A stretch of 64,000 nucleotides of DNA from Pseudomonas fortuita (lineage in GTDB: Bacteria; Pseudomonadota; Gammaproteobacteria; Pseudomonadales; Pseudomonadaceae). Below, piece after piece: positions 54,313 to 62,834 of the stretch. The stretch spans positions 2,397,501 through 2,461,500 of the forward strand of contig NZ_CP114035.2 in NCBI RefSeq assembly GCF_026898135.2, in the 5' to 3' direction. The position numbers were made by a program, and so were the translations under genes. The notes beneath the pieces are model-generated. The model ran no database searches. It saw only the letters and a program-made list of their open reading frames with translations, and was not told the origin of the DNA. Positions within the stretch are counted from its first letter, which is position 1. The number at the start of each line of letters is the position of its first letter.

Positions 54313-54429
54313 TGTGGGAGCGGCCTTGTGTCGCGATTGGGCCGAAGAGCGGCCCCAGGATCCTTGCAGGACCGTCGAGACCGGTGGGGCCGCGTTGCGG
54401 CCCAATCGCGACACAAGGCCGCTCCCACA
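54313..54429. repeat. Long perfect inverted repeat (REP-type, 32-bp arms)
   Basis: Two perfect 32-bp arms (54313-54344 and 54398-54429) start with TGTGGGAGCGGCC and enclose a second inverted repeat, GCGGCCCC (54349-54356) with GGGGCCGC (54386-54393). The unit follows the MFS gene and could fold into a very stable RNA hairpin or DNA cruciform. Confidence 0.9.
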
Positions 54430-54470
54430 AGGATCGCATCAGCTTCCAGAAGTCGTTTCATAAAGGTTTG

Positions 54471-54485
54471 TGATGCCAGGCATCA
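54471..54485. promoter_or_regulatory. Palindromic site upstream of the hydratase-like gene
   Basis: TGATGCC-A-GGCATCA is a perfect 7-bp inverted repeat around one base, next to an AT-rich stretch (AATATATTTATCC) and 76 bp before the hydratase ATG. It looks like an operator; the binding protein is unknown. Confidence 0.5.
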
Positions 54486-54561
54486 TGACAATATATTTAT
54501 CCTTATCAATTCCAGGCCCTAGCATCGGTTGCCCGGCATCGCCCATTTCCATGAGGTCTTG

Positions 54562-55347
54562 ATGAACAGTTCGCTTTTCGTACCCCAACGTACCGCGGCC
54601 CTGTTGCTGCAGCACTGGCGCAGCGGTGAATTGCTGACGGAACTGCCTGCCAGCCTCAGGCCCGAAACCTTGAAACAAGGCTATGACAGCCAGGATCAGT
54701 TCTTCGCCGCCGCCGCTGGTCAGCGTGCCGGGTGGAAGCTGGGTGTCGGCAGCCCCGCAGGCATGCGTGCGGCCAACCTGTCCCGGCCGCTGATTGGCCA
54801 ACTGGAAGCAAAGCGCTGCCACGCGGATGGCGTGCACATCGAACTGCCGGCCGTGACCCCTGTGACCATCGAATGCGAGATCGCCTTCGTGCTTGACCGC
54901 GATATCCCCCCGCAAGCGGGACGCCTGCCGGCCAGCGAGGATATTCGCGCAACCTGCGTCACTTTCGAGGTGGTGCGCTCACGCTTCGTCGACCGCAAGC
55001 GCGTCGGCTGGCCAAGCTTCGTGGCGGACAACGTGGGCTTTGAAGCGTTGGTCGTGGGCAACAGCCTTGGGGCAGGCATCAACGTACCCTTGCTTGCAGA
55101 CCTGGCCGAGACCACCGAGGTGTACGTAGATGGCGAGTTACGCGCCCGCGGCTTGTCTGGCGATGCTGCGACCGACCCGCTGGTGTCGCTGGCCCACCTG
55201 TATGCCCATGCTGCCGAACGCGGCCAGACATTGAAGGCAGGTGATGTGGTGACCACGGGGGCCATGTGCCAGCCGTTCGACCTGAATCAAACAGGCCATC
55301 AGGTTAGCGCCAGGTTCCTTGGCCAGGCGCTGTCGTTCACGCTGTAA
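54562..55347 (+). CDS. 2-keto-4-pentenoate hydratase-like enzyme (MhpD family)
   Basis: A 261-residue member of the fumarylacetoacetase/MhpD-like hydratase-decarboxylase fold. It shows GWKLGVGSPAGMRAANLSRP, the acidic metal site IECEIAFVLDRDIP (E-x-E), FVADNVGFEALVVG and AGDVVTTGAMCQPF. The ATG after TGAGGTC was used; the frame is open 11 codons earlier. Such enzymes hydrate or decarboxylate products of aromatic meta-cleavage. No other meta-pathway gene is adjacent, and its 3' end overlaps the convergent regulator gene by 11 bp. Confidence 0.85.
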   Translation: MNSSLFVPQRTAALLLQHWRSGELLTELPASLRPETLKQGYDSQDQFFAAAAGQRAGWKLGVGSPAGMRAANLSRPLIGQLEAKRCHADGVHIELPAVTPVTIECEIAFVLDRDIPPQAGRLPASEDIRATCVTFEVVRSRFVDRKRVGWPSFVADNVGFEALVVGNSLGAGINVPLLADLAETTEVYVDGELRARGLSGDAATDPLVSLAHLYAHAAERGQTLKAGDVVTTGAMCQPFDLNQTGHQVSARFLGQALSFTL

Positions 55348-56155
55348 CCGCCGACCATTGATCAAACGCCGCCTGCATCCTCTGCCGGGTTTGTGGGTCG
55401 GCGGGGATCAGGTGCTCGATCCGCAGTGATTCCACGGTGATATCCAGCGGCATGCCGAAGGTGGTGAAGGTCGACAGGAACCTGAGCTCGCCATAGGGGG
55501 TGCTCACGCGGGTCAGCAACACGGGCGCGATACCTGCCGCCTGCTCTGGGTTGGCCGGGGTTGGAAGATTGCGCAAGTGTTCTGCCAGCGTCGGGTTGCC
55601 CACTGCCTCCCTGGATGCACGTTGCCAGGCAACGGCACGAATTTCCTGCGCATTGGCCAGATGATCGCCCAGGCCGCCAGGGCGCAGCAGTGTATCCAGA
55701 AGGTTAAGGCCAGGCGCCGCCTGCGCCGCAACACCCACCATCGCCAACAGCAGGCCGGTACTGGCATTGGCAGCGATGACCTGCCAGTTGCTGTCGATGA
55801 CGATTGCAGGTGCAGGGTTGTTCGCCTGCAGGATGTGTTCGATGGCGGCATGCACCAATGCCAGTTCAGGCGCGTCGAGCGGCGAGGCCGCGTAGCGGGG
55901 CGCGTACCCGGCGGCAATGAACACTTCGTTGCAGTGCTCCAGTGGCGCGCCAAGGGCCGAAAGCAGGGCATGCAAGGTGCCAGGGCTGGCCTTGGCGCGC
56001 CCGGTTTCCAGGCAGCTCAGGTGGCGCTGCGATACGCCAGCCAATAGCGAAAGCGCCAGCTGGCTGAGCCCGGCCTGCTGGCGCAAGTGACGCAGATGCT
56101 GGCCTGCCGAAGTATCCGGCGCAGGGCTTTTGCGATGGAACAGATGATGACTCAT
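55337..56155 (-). CDS. XRE regulator with MmyB-like ligand-binding domain
   Basis: A 272-residue regulator. The N-terminal helix-turn-helix is LRHLRQQAGLSQLALSLLAG followed by VSQRHLSCLETGRAKAS. The remainder is the MmyB-like (PAS-like) domain seen in many such regulators: AIVIDSNWQVIAANAST, NLLDTLLRPGGL, and TPYGELRFLSTFTTFGMPLDIT in parts. The start at MSHHLFHRK follows AAGGATCAAGG; an upstream ATG has its ribosome site too close. Confidence 0.88.
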   Translation of the reverse strand: MSHHLFHRKSPAPDTSAGQHLRHLRQQAGLSQLALSLLAGVSQRHLSCLETGRAKASPGTLHALLSALGAPLEHCNEVFIAAGYAPRYAASPLDAPELALVHAAIEHILQANNPAPAIVIDSNWQVIAANASTGLLLAMVGVAAQAAPGLNLLDTLLRPGGLGDHLANAQEIRAVAWQRASREAVGNPTLAEHLRNLPTPANPEQAAGIAPVLLTRVSTPYGELRFLSTFTTFGMPLDITVESLRIEHLIPADPQTRQRMQAAFDQWSAVTA

Positions 56156-56189
56156 GCCTTGATCCTTATCGTCCTTGATTGCAGCGTCC

Positions 56190-56206
56190 ATGACCTCACA
56201 GGTCAT
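56190..56206. promoter_or_regulatory. Palindromic operator between the XRE gene and the DUF2834-like gene
   Basis: ATGACCT-CAC-AGGTCAT is a perfect 7-bp inverted repeat in the divergent intergenic region. It is well placed for autoregulation by the XRE protein and control of the small membrane protein gene. Confidence 0.6.
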
Positions 56207-56262
56207 TGAGCGCAGGCAACCCTATCACTACTCTGCCGGCAAACCCTACAGAGGAAAGGACG

Positions 56263-56577
56263 ATGGGCTTGCGTATCTGCGCGCTGGCGTTGCTGGTGCT
56301 GTTTTCGCTGTATACCGGCTGGACGATGCAGATTGCCGAGCAGTCGCTGCTGGCGTTCGGGCTAACGCTGCTGTCGCGGCCAGACACTGCTCAGGTGGTC
56401 ATTGACCTGTATCTGATGGCGGGGCTGGCCTGCGTCTGGATGGTGAGGGACAACCGTATGCGGGGCGGGAAGGGGATATCGTTGCTGCCCTACCTGTTGC
56501 TGACGGCTGTGTTCGTTTCGGCGGGGCCGCTGTTGTATCTCGTCAACAGAGGCGTTGCCGGGGTGCGTCAGCCATGA
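56263..56577 (+). CDS. Small membrane protein, DUF2834-like
   Basis: A 104-residue protein with three hydrophobic segments (ICALALLVLFSLYTGW, VIDLYLMAGLACVWMV, LLPYLLLTAVFVSAGPLLYLV). The D.....ACVWM-RD spacing and GPLLYLVNR end resemble DUF2834 proteins. GAGGAAAGGACG precedes the ATG at 56263; the frame is open 19 codons earlier. It is divergent from the XRE regulator. Function unknown. Confidence 0.7.
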   Translation: MGLRICALALLVLFSLYTGWTMQIAEQSLLAFGLTLLSRPDTAQVVIDLYLMAGLACVWMVRDNRMRGGKGISLLPYLLLTAVFVSAGPLLYLVNRGVAGVRQP

Positions 56578-56749
56578 GCAATGCCTTGAGTGTTTATGCG
56601 CTGTGGATGCCATCGGGGCTGTCTGCCTGTTGGGTTTCTGCGCACTCATTACCGCGAGCATAGGTAAATGAACCAAAATATTGCATGAGTCATCTTGATG
56701 CTTTGACATAAGGCTACTAATACTTAAGCACTGCCGAAGAGGGACGATC

Positions 56750-56977
56750 ATGCAGACGCGCTTCGTTGTGGTGCCCGCAGTGCCAGTAAAGCGAGAGGTT
56801 TACCCTCGGCGTCTTGGCTTTCCCGCCGCCCTGGGAGAGGGTTATGACCTTTACGACACCCAGGAAAAGATGCGCTTGAGCCTCAACTTTGTCACACGGG
56901 CCCAAGCCGAGTTCGAGTGTGCGTGCCGCAACCGCAGCCAGGAAGGCGATGAAGCGGGTATTGTCGGTATTGGCTGA
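56750..56977 (+). CDS. Hypothetical small protein, 75 residues
   Basis: The ORF begins MQTRFVVVPAVPVKREVYPRR with an AGAGGGACG ribosome site and a TTGACA about 45 bp upstream. The TRFVVVPA opening and the central YDLYDTQEKMRLSLNFVTR segment look like a small soluble Pseudomonas protein with a helical middle. I do not recognise a family. Confidence 0.55.
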   Translation: MQTRFVVVPAVPVKREVYPRRLGFPAALGEGYDLYDTQEKMRLSLNFVTRAQAEFECACRNRSQEGDEAGIVGIG

Positions 56978-57018
56978 TTCGGTGAAGCCCAGATAAGGGA
57001 CGGGATAGCTTTAATGAT

Positions 57019-57039
57019 GGCACCGGCGCAGCCGGTGCC
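57019..57039. terminator. Hairpin between convergent small genes
   Basis: GGCACCGGC-GCA-GCCGGTGCC is a perfect 9-bp stem with a 3-base loop, between the 75-residue ORF and the convergent Rho-N-type gene. The core is the same 20-base sequence found in the REP element at 13901-13920. Confidence 0.55.
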
Positions 57040-57052
57040 AGCCATCGAGCCC

Positions 57053-57433
57053 TCAACCTTGTTTGCGCAGCGCTTCTACCAACTCTGCCTTGGTCATGGT
57101 GGAGCGGCCCTTTATGTCTTTGCTGCGCGCTTCCTTCATCAGGCTTTGCTTGCTCTGGCTTTCCAGAGAAACACCCGAACTGCGCGAATGACCCTGACGT
57201 GACTTGGCCGCGCGTTTGGCTGAGTCGGAGCGGGCTGTCTTCTTCTCGCTGGCAGCCGTGTGGCTCCCCGAGCCACCCTTCTTGTCGCCACCTCCGGACT
57301 GTTTGTTGACGGTGGCCCAGGCACGGGCTTCGGCCTCTGCTTTCGACAATCCCCTGTCTTCGTAACTCTCCTCTATATGCTCGGCCTTGCGCTTCTGTTG
57401 GTCTGTGTATTTGTCCTTGTCACCGCGTGGCAT
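57053..57433 (-). CDS. Small basic protein with Rho-N/SAP-like C terminus
   Basis: A 126-residue, highly charged protein starting at MPRGDKDKYTDQQKRKAEHI behind an AGGAG. An N-terminal helical part (EESYEDRGLSKAEAEARAWA) is followed by a Gly/Ser/Lys-rich flexible linker and a C-terminal SLMKEARSKDIKGRSTMTKAELVEAL that resembles the Rho N-terminal helix-extended-helix fold. Similar proteins are often labelled plasmid stabilisation proteins without evidence. Nucleic acid binding is plausible. Confidence 0.75.
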   Translation of the reverse strand: MPRGDKDKYTDQQKRKAEHIEESYEDRGLSKAEAEARAWATVNKQSGGGDKKGGSGSHTAASEKKTARSDSAKRAAKSRQGHSRSSGVSLESQSKQSLMKEARSKDIKGRSTMTKAELVEALRKQG

Positions 57434-57558
57434 GGTGTTCACTCCTGCTGGATTTGCCTGCACGGTTGAGGCCAGGCGTCCATCGAGAGTGCCGGACCAT
57501 GGACGAGCGGTGCGTCATGGCACAGGCAAAAAGCTCTACCGTGCGGCTTGCCACTCAA

Positions 57559-57587
57559 CAGTCACAAAGCTGTAACACAGCTGATGC
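57559..57587 (+). promoter_or_regulatory. Pho box of the pst operon
   Basis: Three 7-mers, CAGTCAC, CTGTAAC and CTGATGC, follow one another with exact 4-base spacers (AAAG, ACAG), the 11-bp direct-repeat rhythm of PhoB binding sites. The last one ends 34 bp before the pstS ATG. Phosphate-starvation control through PhoB is inferred. Confidence 0.75.
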
Positions 57588-57621
57588 AAAGTGTGCCGGC
57601 CATCACAAGGAGCACTTTTTG

Positions 57622-58653
57622 ATGAAACGCCTGATGAAGTCTGCTGCACTCGCCGTTGCGGTCTCCCTTTGCGCCACTTCGGCAGCCTTTGCTGCAGAAA
57701 ACGTTCGCCTGACAGGTTCCGGCGCCAGCTTCCCTGCACCGATCTACCTGACCTGGTTCAAGGACTTCAGCAAGAACACTGCTGGCGTCACCGTTGACTA
57801 CCAGTCCAAGGGCAGCGGGGCGGGCGTTCAGGACTTCCTGAACAAGACCGTCGACTTCGCCGCCAGCGACTCGGCCATGAGCGAAGCAGACATTGCCAAG
57901 GTTGGCGAAGGCGTGCAGTTGCTGCCAATGACCGCCGGTGAAATCGTCCTGGCCTACAACCTGCCGGGCAACCCTAAAGGGCTGAAGCTGCCGCGCGAGG
58001 TGTACTCCAACATCTTCCTGGGCAAGATCACCCAGTGGAACGACCCGCAAATCGCCGCGGCCAACCCTGAGCTGAAACTGCCAGCTACCCCGATCACTGT
58101 GGTCGTGCGTGCCGACTCCAGCGGTACCACTGCGGTCTTCACCAAGCACCTGTCGGCCATCAACGCTGACTTCAAGCAAGGGCTGGGTGAGGGCAACACC
58201 GTCAACTGGCCGGCCACCGACAAGTTCATCAAATCGCCGAAGAACGATGGCGTAACCGCCACCGTCCGCCAGACCCCGGGCGCCATCGGCTACATCGAAT
58301 ACGGCTTCGCCAAGCTGGCCAAGGTCGACTTCGCCGTGCTGCAGAACAAAGCTGGCCAATACGTCGTGCCAAACGCAGAGAGCGGTGCCGAAGCACTGGC
58401 TGCGGTAAACATGCCGGAAAACCTGGTGGCCTGGCTGCCTGACCCGGACGGTGCCAAGTCCTACCCGATCACTTCCTACACCTGGATGATCTTCCGCAAG
58501 GACAACGGCAACCCGGCAAAAGCCAAGGCCATGCGTGAAATGGTCGAGTACAGCCTGACCAAAGGCCAGACCATCGCCGACTCGATGGGTTACATCCCGC
58601 TGCCTGCGTCGGTTGTCGACCAGGTGCGTAAAGCGTCTGCCAACATCCAGTAA
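57622..58653 (+). CDS. pstS: Phosphate ABC transporter substrate-binding protein PstS
   Basis: A 343-residue periplasmic phosphate-binding protein. The signal peptide is MKRLMKSAALAVAVSLCATS plus AAFA, cut before AEN. Binding-site stretches are LTGSGASFPAPIYLTWF, YQSKGSGAGVQDFLNKTVDFAASDS in parts, RADSSGTTAVFTKHLS and QTPGAIGYIEYG. AAGGAGC precedes the ATG at 57622. It heads pstSCAB and is downstream of a Pho box. Confidence 0.97.
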   Translation: MKRLMKSAALAVAVSLCATSAAFAAENVRLTGSGASFPAPIYLTWFKDFSKNTAGVTVDYQSKGSGAGVQDFLNKTVDFAASDSAMSEADIAKVGEGVQLLPMTAGEIVLAYNLPGNPKGLKLPREVYSNIFLGKITQWNDPQIAAANPELKLPATPITVVVRADSSGTTAVFTKHLSAINADFKQGLGEGNTVNWPATDKFIKSPKNDGVTATVRQTPGAIGYIEYGFAKLAKVDFAVLQNKAGQYVVPNAESGAEALAAVNMPENLVAWLPDPDGAKSYPITSYTWMIFRKDNGNPAKAKAMREMVEYSLTKGQTIADSMGYIPLPASVVDQVRKASANIQ

Positions 58654-58673
58654 TACCCAGGCGCTCCCGGTAT

Positions 58674-58691
58674 CGGCATGAAGCCATGCCG
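58674..58691 (+). other. Intercistronic hairpin between pstS and pstC
   Basis: CGGCATG-AAGC-CATGCCG forms a perfect 7-bp stem 20 bp after the pstS stop. A hairpin at this place often lets the binding protein be made in excess over the membrane components, by mRNA stabilisation or partial termination. That role is inferred here. Confidence 0.55.
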
Positions 58692-58723
58692 GGGGTGTTT
58701 GTCCCTTGTCCCGGAACTTGCCC

Positions 58724-59692
58724 ATGAACACACCCTTTGCCATACCGGATAACCCCGATTCCGCGTGCCAGCCACCGTCTGCGAAAGACTTCCTGGTCGA
58801 TCGCACCTTCCGTGCGCTTGCACGCATTGGTGTGGTGCTGGTACTGGCGCTGGTCTTCGCGCTGGTCTACGAAGTGGGCCGCAAGGCACTGCCCGGCATC
58901 GAAAAGCATGGCTTTGACGTGCTGTTCGGCAGCGTCTGGGACGTCAACCAAGGCAAGTACGGTATTCTGCCAGCGATCTGGGGCACGCTTTACAGTGCCT
59001 TCATCGCCCTGTTGATCGCCGGTTTCTTCGGCGTCAGCATGGCCATTTTCCTCACCCAGGATTTCCTTCCGGCCAAGCTCGCCGCAGTGTTCCGCACCAT
59101 CGTCGAACTGCTCGCCGCCATCCCCAGCGTGGTCTACGGCCTGTGGGGCATCTACGTTGTCATCCCGGCGATTCGCCCGCTGACCGCCTGGTTGAACAGC
59201 GAGCTGGGCTGGATCCCGTTTTTCGGCACCTCCCTGAGCGGGCCCGGCCTGCTGCCTGCTGCGCTGGTACTGGCGATCATGATCCTGCCGACCATCGCTG
59301 CCGTTTCCCAGGATGCGCTGACCAGCGTACCGATGAAAACCAAGCAGGCTGCCTACGGCATGGGCACTACCCACTGGGAAGCCATCCTCAAGGTGATGGT
59401 GCCATCGGCTGCTACTGGCATCTTTGGTTCGCTGGTACTGGGCCTGGGCCGCGCGCTCGGTGAAACCATGGCACTGGCCATGCTGGTCGGCAACGCCAAC
59501 ACCATTTCCCTTTCCTTGTTCGCCCCGGCCAACACCCTGGCGGCGCTGCTGGCGCTGAACTTCCCGGAAGCCGGCCCGAACGAGGTCGAAGTGCTGATGT
59601 ACGCGGCACTGGTCCTGATGTTCATCACTCTGCTGGTGAACGTGCTCGGCTCGATGATCATGCTCTACGCCCAGCGTGGTAACAAACAATGA
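58724..59692 (+). CDS. pstC: Phosphate ABC transporter permease PstC
   Basis: A 322-residue permease with about six helices. The first follows an N-terminal cytoplasmic tail (ARIGVVLVLALVFALVYEVG); the conserved permease loop is QAAYGMGTTHWEAILKVMVPSAATG in parts, with LGRALGETMALAML after it. The ATG at 58724 was used, although its ribosome site is weak. It ends in an ATGA overlap with pstA. Confidence 0.96.
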   Translation: MNTPFAIPDNPDSACQPPSAKDFLVDRTFRALARIGVVLVLALVFALVYEVGRKALPGIEKHGFDVLFGSVWDVNQGKYGILPAIWGTLYSAFIALLIAGFFGVSMAIFLTQDFLPAKLAAVFRTIVELLAAIPSVVYGLWGIYVVIPAIRPLTAWLNSELGWIPFFGTSLSGPGLLPAALVLAIMILPTIAAVSQDALTSVPMKTKQAAYGMGTTHWEAILKVMVPSAATGIFGSLVLGLGRALGETMALAMLVGNANTISLSLFAPANTLAALLALNFPEAGPNEVEVLMYAALVLMFITLLVNVLGSMIMLYAQRGNKQ

Positions 59693-60582
59693 CTGACTTG
59701 ACGACCCCTGTAGCCGCATTGCCCAGCCTGCAACGCAAGCTGGAAGGCCGTGCCCTGCGCAGCGTGCTTTTGACCACCCTGGCATGGCTCGCGGCGCTGG
59801 TGGCCAGCGTGCCGCTGATTTCCGTGCTGTACATGCTGATCACCCGCGGCGGTGCACGCCTGAGTCTGGAAGTGTTCACCGAGCTGCCGCCGACCGGCTT
59901 CGAGATGGGTGGCGGTTTTGGTAACGCCATGGCCGGTACCTTCGTCATGGTCGGCATTGCCGCCGCCATCGCGGTACCGGTCGGTATCCTGGCAGCAGTG
60001 TTCCTGGCCGAACTCGGCCCCGACAGCAAGCTGGCCAACGCCGCGCGCTTTGCCGCCAAGATGCTCACCGGCCTGCCGTCGATCCTGGCCGGGGTGTTTG
60101 CCTACGCCCTGGTGGTGATGACCACCGGAACCTACTCGGCGCCGGCTGGCGGTGTGGCCTTGGCAGTACTGATGCTGCCGATCGTGGTGCTGACTGCTGA
60201 AGAGTCGATGAAGATGGTGCCCAAGATCATGAAAGACGCCGCTTACGGCATGGGCTGCACCCGTGCTCAGGTGATCTGGAAAATCGTCCTGCCCACCGGC
60301 CTGCCGGCGATCCTCACCGGCGTCATGCTGGCCGTGGCCCGCGCCGCTGGCGAAACCGCGCCGCTGCTGTTCACCGCATTGTTCAGCAACTACTGGATCT
60401 ACCATGACGGCAGCCTGGCGGTCATGAACCCTACGGCTTCGCTCGCCGTACTGATTTACAACTTCTCCGGCATGCCATTCGACAACCAGCTCGAGCTCGC
60501 CTGGGCGGCCTCGCTGGTGCTGGTCATGATCGTGCTGGTCATCAACATTCTGAGCCGTGTCTTCGGCAAGCCCAAGTATTGA
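59689..60582 (+). CDS. pstA: Phosphate ABC transporter permease PstA
   Basis: A 297-residue permease partner of PstC. It has helices from residue 25 onward ([19 protein letters not shown]) and the permease loop [20 protein letters not shown] followed by [17 protein letters not shown]. Its start overlaps the pstC stop by 4 bp. Confidence 0.96.
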   Translation: MTDLTTPVAALPSLQRKLEGRALRSVLLTTLAWLAALVASVPLISVLYMLITRGGARLSLEVFTELPPTGFEMGGGFGNAMAGTFVMVGIAAAIAVPVGILAAVFLAELGPDSKLANAARFAAKMLTGLPSILAGVFAYALVVMTTGTYSAPAGGVALAVLMLPIVVLTAEESMKMVPKIMKDAAYGMGCTRAQVIWKIVLPTGLPAILTGVMLAVARAAGETAPLLFTALFSNYWIYHDGSLAVMNPTASLAVLIYNFSGMPFDNQLELAWAASLVLVMIVLVINILSRVFGKPKY

Positions 60583-60599
60583 GAAAGGGAGCATCCAAC

Positions 60600-61421
60600 T
60601 TGAACGTATCCACTGCGCAAAGAGCCGCTCCCATGGTCAATGAAGCCACCCCGATCGTCATGGACTGCAAGCTGGACAAGATTTTCTACGGCAACTTCAT
60701 GGCCGTGCGTGACAGCCATGTGCCGATCAGGAAGAACGAGATCACCGGCTTCATCGGGCCGTCGGGCTGCGGCAAGAGTACCGTGCTGCGTAGCCTCAAC
60801 CGCATGAATGACCTGGTGAAGGGCTTCCGGTTTGAAGGCCATGTGCACTTCCTGGGCCAGGATGTCTACGGCAAGGGTGTTGACCCGGTGGTCGTGCGCC
60901 GCTACATCGGCATGGTATTCCAGCAGCCCAACCCGTTCTCGATGAGCATCTTCGACAACGTCGCCTTCGGCCTGCGCCTGAACCGCTACAAGGGCGACCT
61001 GGGTGACCGCGTGAAGCACGCCTTGCAAGGCGCCGCGCTGTGGGACGAAGTGAAGGACAAGCTCAAGGTCAGCGGCCTGTCGCTGTCCGGCGGCCAGCAG
61101 CAGCGTCTATGCATTGCCCGGGCCATCGCCACCGAACCGGAAGTGCTGCTGCTGGACGAACCCTGCTCGGCACTCGACCCGATTGCCACCCGTCGCGTGG
61201 AAGAGCTGATGGTCGAGCTGAAGAAGGACTACACCATTGCCCTGGTCACCCACAACATGCAGCAGGCGATTCGTGTGGCGGACACCACGGCGTTCTTCTC
61301 GGTCGATATTTCCCAGGGCAGCCGCACCGGTTACCTGGTCGAGATGGGCCCTACGGCGCAGATTTTCCAGAACCCACGCGAGCAACTGACCAGCGACTAC
61401 ATCAGCGGCAAGTTCAGCTGA
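60600..61421 (+). CDS. pstB: Phosphate ABC transporter ATPase PstB
   Basis: A 273-residue ATPase if it starts at the TTG at 60600, which is 8 bases after GGGAG; the first ATG in frame is at 60633 (252 aa... shorter than typical alignments of this subgroup need). Walker A is GPSGCGKS, the signature is LSGGQQQR, Walker B is [12 protein letters not shown] and the H-loop is LVTHNMQQA. The spacing [20 protein letters not shown] is typical of the second PstB type of pseudomonads. No phoU follows. Confidence 0.95.
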   Translation: MNVSTAQRAAPMVNEATPIVMDCKLDKIFYGNFMAVRDSHVPIRKNEITGFIGPSGCGKSTVLRSLNRMNDLVKGFRFEGHVHFLGQDVYGKGVDPVVVRRYIGMVFQQPNPFSMSIFDNVAFGLRLNRYKGDLGDRVKHALQGAALWDEVKDKLKVSGLSLSGGQQQRLCIARAIATEPEVLLLDEPCSALDPIATRRVEELMVELKKDYTIALVTHNMQQAIRVADTTAFFSVDISQGSRTGYLVEMGPTAQIFQNPREQLTSDYISGKFS

Positions 61422-61514
61422 GTCAGGCACGCCAAGGTGGCCGGGTGTTGCAGCCAGGGAGGTTGCAGCAACCGGCCGCGTTACCTTCCGTTAAAGTGTT
61501 ACCCGGGATTTCCA

Positions 61515-62213
61515 ATGCGAGCAACGCGTCGTCTTGATCTTTCAGCGGTAGAGCGCGCACTGCGCGAGGTGCAAGGCCGCTTTGCCGAACTCAGCCGGCA
61601 TTTCACCGAACCGCGGGATCCGTTTACCGACGAGGTGCTGCTGAACGTACTTGAAGGCTATGCACTGATTGACGACTATGTCGCTCGCGGTATCGACCTG
61701 TTCGACCTGCAGCAGCTGAACCTGATGCTGGAAATCAACGCCACTGTGCTGTGCGGCAGCGACCCGGCCCGTCGCCTGGAATATGCCCCGCACCTCGCCG
61801 CAACCGAGGCGCACTTTTTCAACAACGTCGAAGGTGGCATCAAGGACTTGTACAACTGGTACTGCTCGTACCGCAGCGATTCGATCTGGAAGCGGGCAGC
61901 CGGTGTTTATGTACGAATCCTCAGCAAGCCGCAGTTGTTCATCGAAGGCAACAACCGCACAGGTTCGCTCATTGTCAGCTACCTGCTGATGCGTGCCGGC
62001 TTGCCGCCTTTCGTGCTGTCGCTGGACAACGCCGAGGGTTACTTCAACCCGTCCTCGGTCATACGCAACTCCGCTAAACACGGTGTCAAGGCTTTGTACG
62101 AACTCCCCAAGATCAAGAAAAAGTACGCCGCTTTCCTCGAAGAGAAGGCGCCTGAGCCCGGCAAGTTCTTCCTGAGCGGCACGCCTGTGCCTGTCTGTGA
62201 GGGGCGCCGCTGA
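61515..62213 (+). CDS. Fic-like protein with altered catalytic motif
   Basis: A 232-residue protein starting at MRATRRLDLS, 93 bp after pstB. Residues 140-151, QLFIEGNNRTGS, match the Fic motif HxFx(D/E)GNGRxxR except that the catalytic His is Gln140, the second Gly is Asn and the last Arg is Ser. Surrounding helices fit a Fic/Doc fold (FDLQQLNLMLEINATV, then RAAGVYVRILSKP before and LIVSYLLMRAGLPPF after). AMP transfer would be doubtful without the His. It overlaps the next gene by one base. I assign the fold with moderate confidence and no function. Confidence 0.65.
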   Translation: MRATRRLDLSAVERALREVQGRFAELSRHFTEPRDPFTDEVLLNVLEGYALIDDYVARGIDLFDLQQLNLMLEINATVLCGSDPARRLEYAPHLAATEAHFFNNVEGGIKDLYNWYCSYRSDSIWKRAAGVYVRILSKPQLFIEGNNRTGSLIVSYLLMRAGLPPFVLSLDNAEGYFNPSSVIRNSAKHGVKALYELPKIKKKYAAFLEEKAPEPGKFFLSGTPVPVCEGRR

Positions 62214-62812
62214 TGCAACGTTACTCCATGTTCGCACGCGGGCGCCAAGCCCTTGAACGCAAGCTCAAGCGTGGCCAGGTACGCATTTCGTTCGATATCG
62301 ACGACACGCTCGCCTGCCTGCCCGAACACGCTGCCGCCGAAGACAGCAAGCTGCCGAATTTCGTCCATCGCTGGTTGGGCGAGCCCCTGCGCAGTGGCAC
62401 GCGCTCGCTGATCCGCGACCTGCGCCGCCAGGGCTGCAGCATCTGGATCTATACCTCGTCGGGGCGCACCCCGGCCTACATCCGGCGCTGGCTGATGCTT
62501 TATGGCATCCATGTCGATGGTGTGGTCAACAGTGACCGGCACCAGCATATCTTGGCCCAGAACGGCCTTGAGCATTCGCCTTCGAAGTTGCCATCGGCGT
62601 TCGATATCGATCTGCATGTCGATGATTCCGAAGGCGTGCGGCTTGAGGGCGTCGACCATGGTTTTCGCGTAGTGGTGGTGTGCCCGAAAGACGAAAACTG
62701 GGCCCAGAAGGTGATGGACGCGGCGGTCGACGTGCAAGCACGGCTGGCCTGGCAGCAACCGCACCGCTATGAGATGCCCGAGCGCCAGCGCTCGCAGGCG
62801 CTTGCTTCCTGA
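62213..62812 (+). CDS. HAD-like phosphohydrolase
   Basis: A 199-residue protein of the haloacid dehalogenase superfamily. Motif I is SFDIDDTLACLP with D28 and D30, motif II is IYTSSGR (T81/S82), a candidate motif III lysine is K125, and motif IV is LHVDDSEGV with D137/D138. A short helical insert after motif I would be a small cap. Its ATG overlaps the Fic-like gene's TGA (TGATG), so the two are coupled and probably belong to the phosphate-starvation operon. The substrate is unknown. Confidence 0.8.
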   Translation: MQRYSMFARGRQALERKLKRGQVRISFDIDDTLACLPEHAAAEDSKLPNFVHRWLGEPLRSGTRSLIRDLRRQGCSIWIYTSSGRTPAYIRRWLMLYGIHVDGVVNSDRHQHILAQNGLEHSPSKLPSAFDIDLHVDDSEGVRLEGVDHGFRVVVVCPKDENWAQKVMDAAVDVQARLAWQQPHRYEMPERQRSQALAS

Positions 62813-62834
62813 GGGCAGTGGTCAGCGCAACAAC

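Noticed and set aside
57562..59785. Long minus-strand open frames across pstS and pstC
   Set aside because: Both are shadows of the clear pst genes; no family motif.
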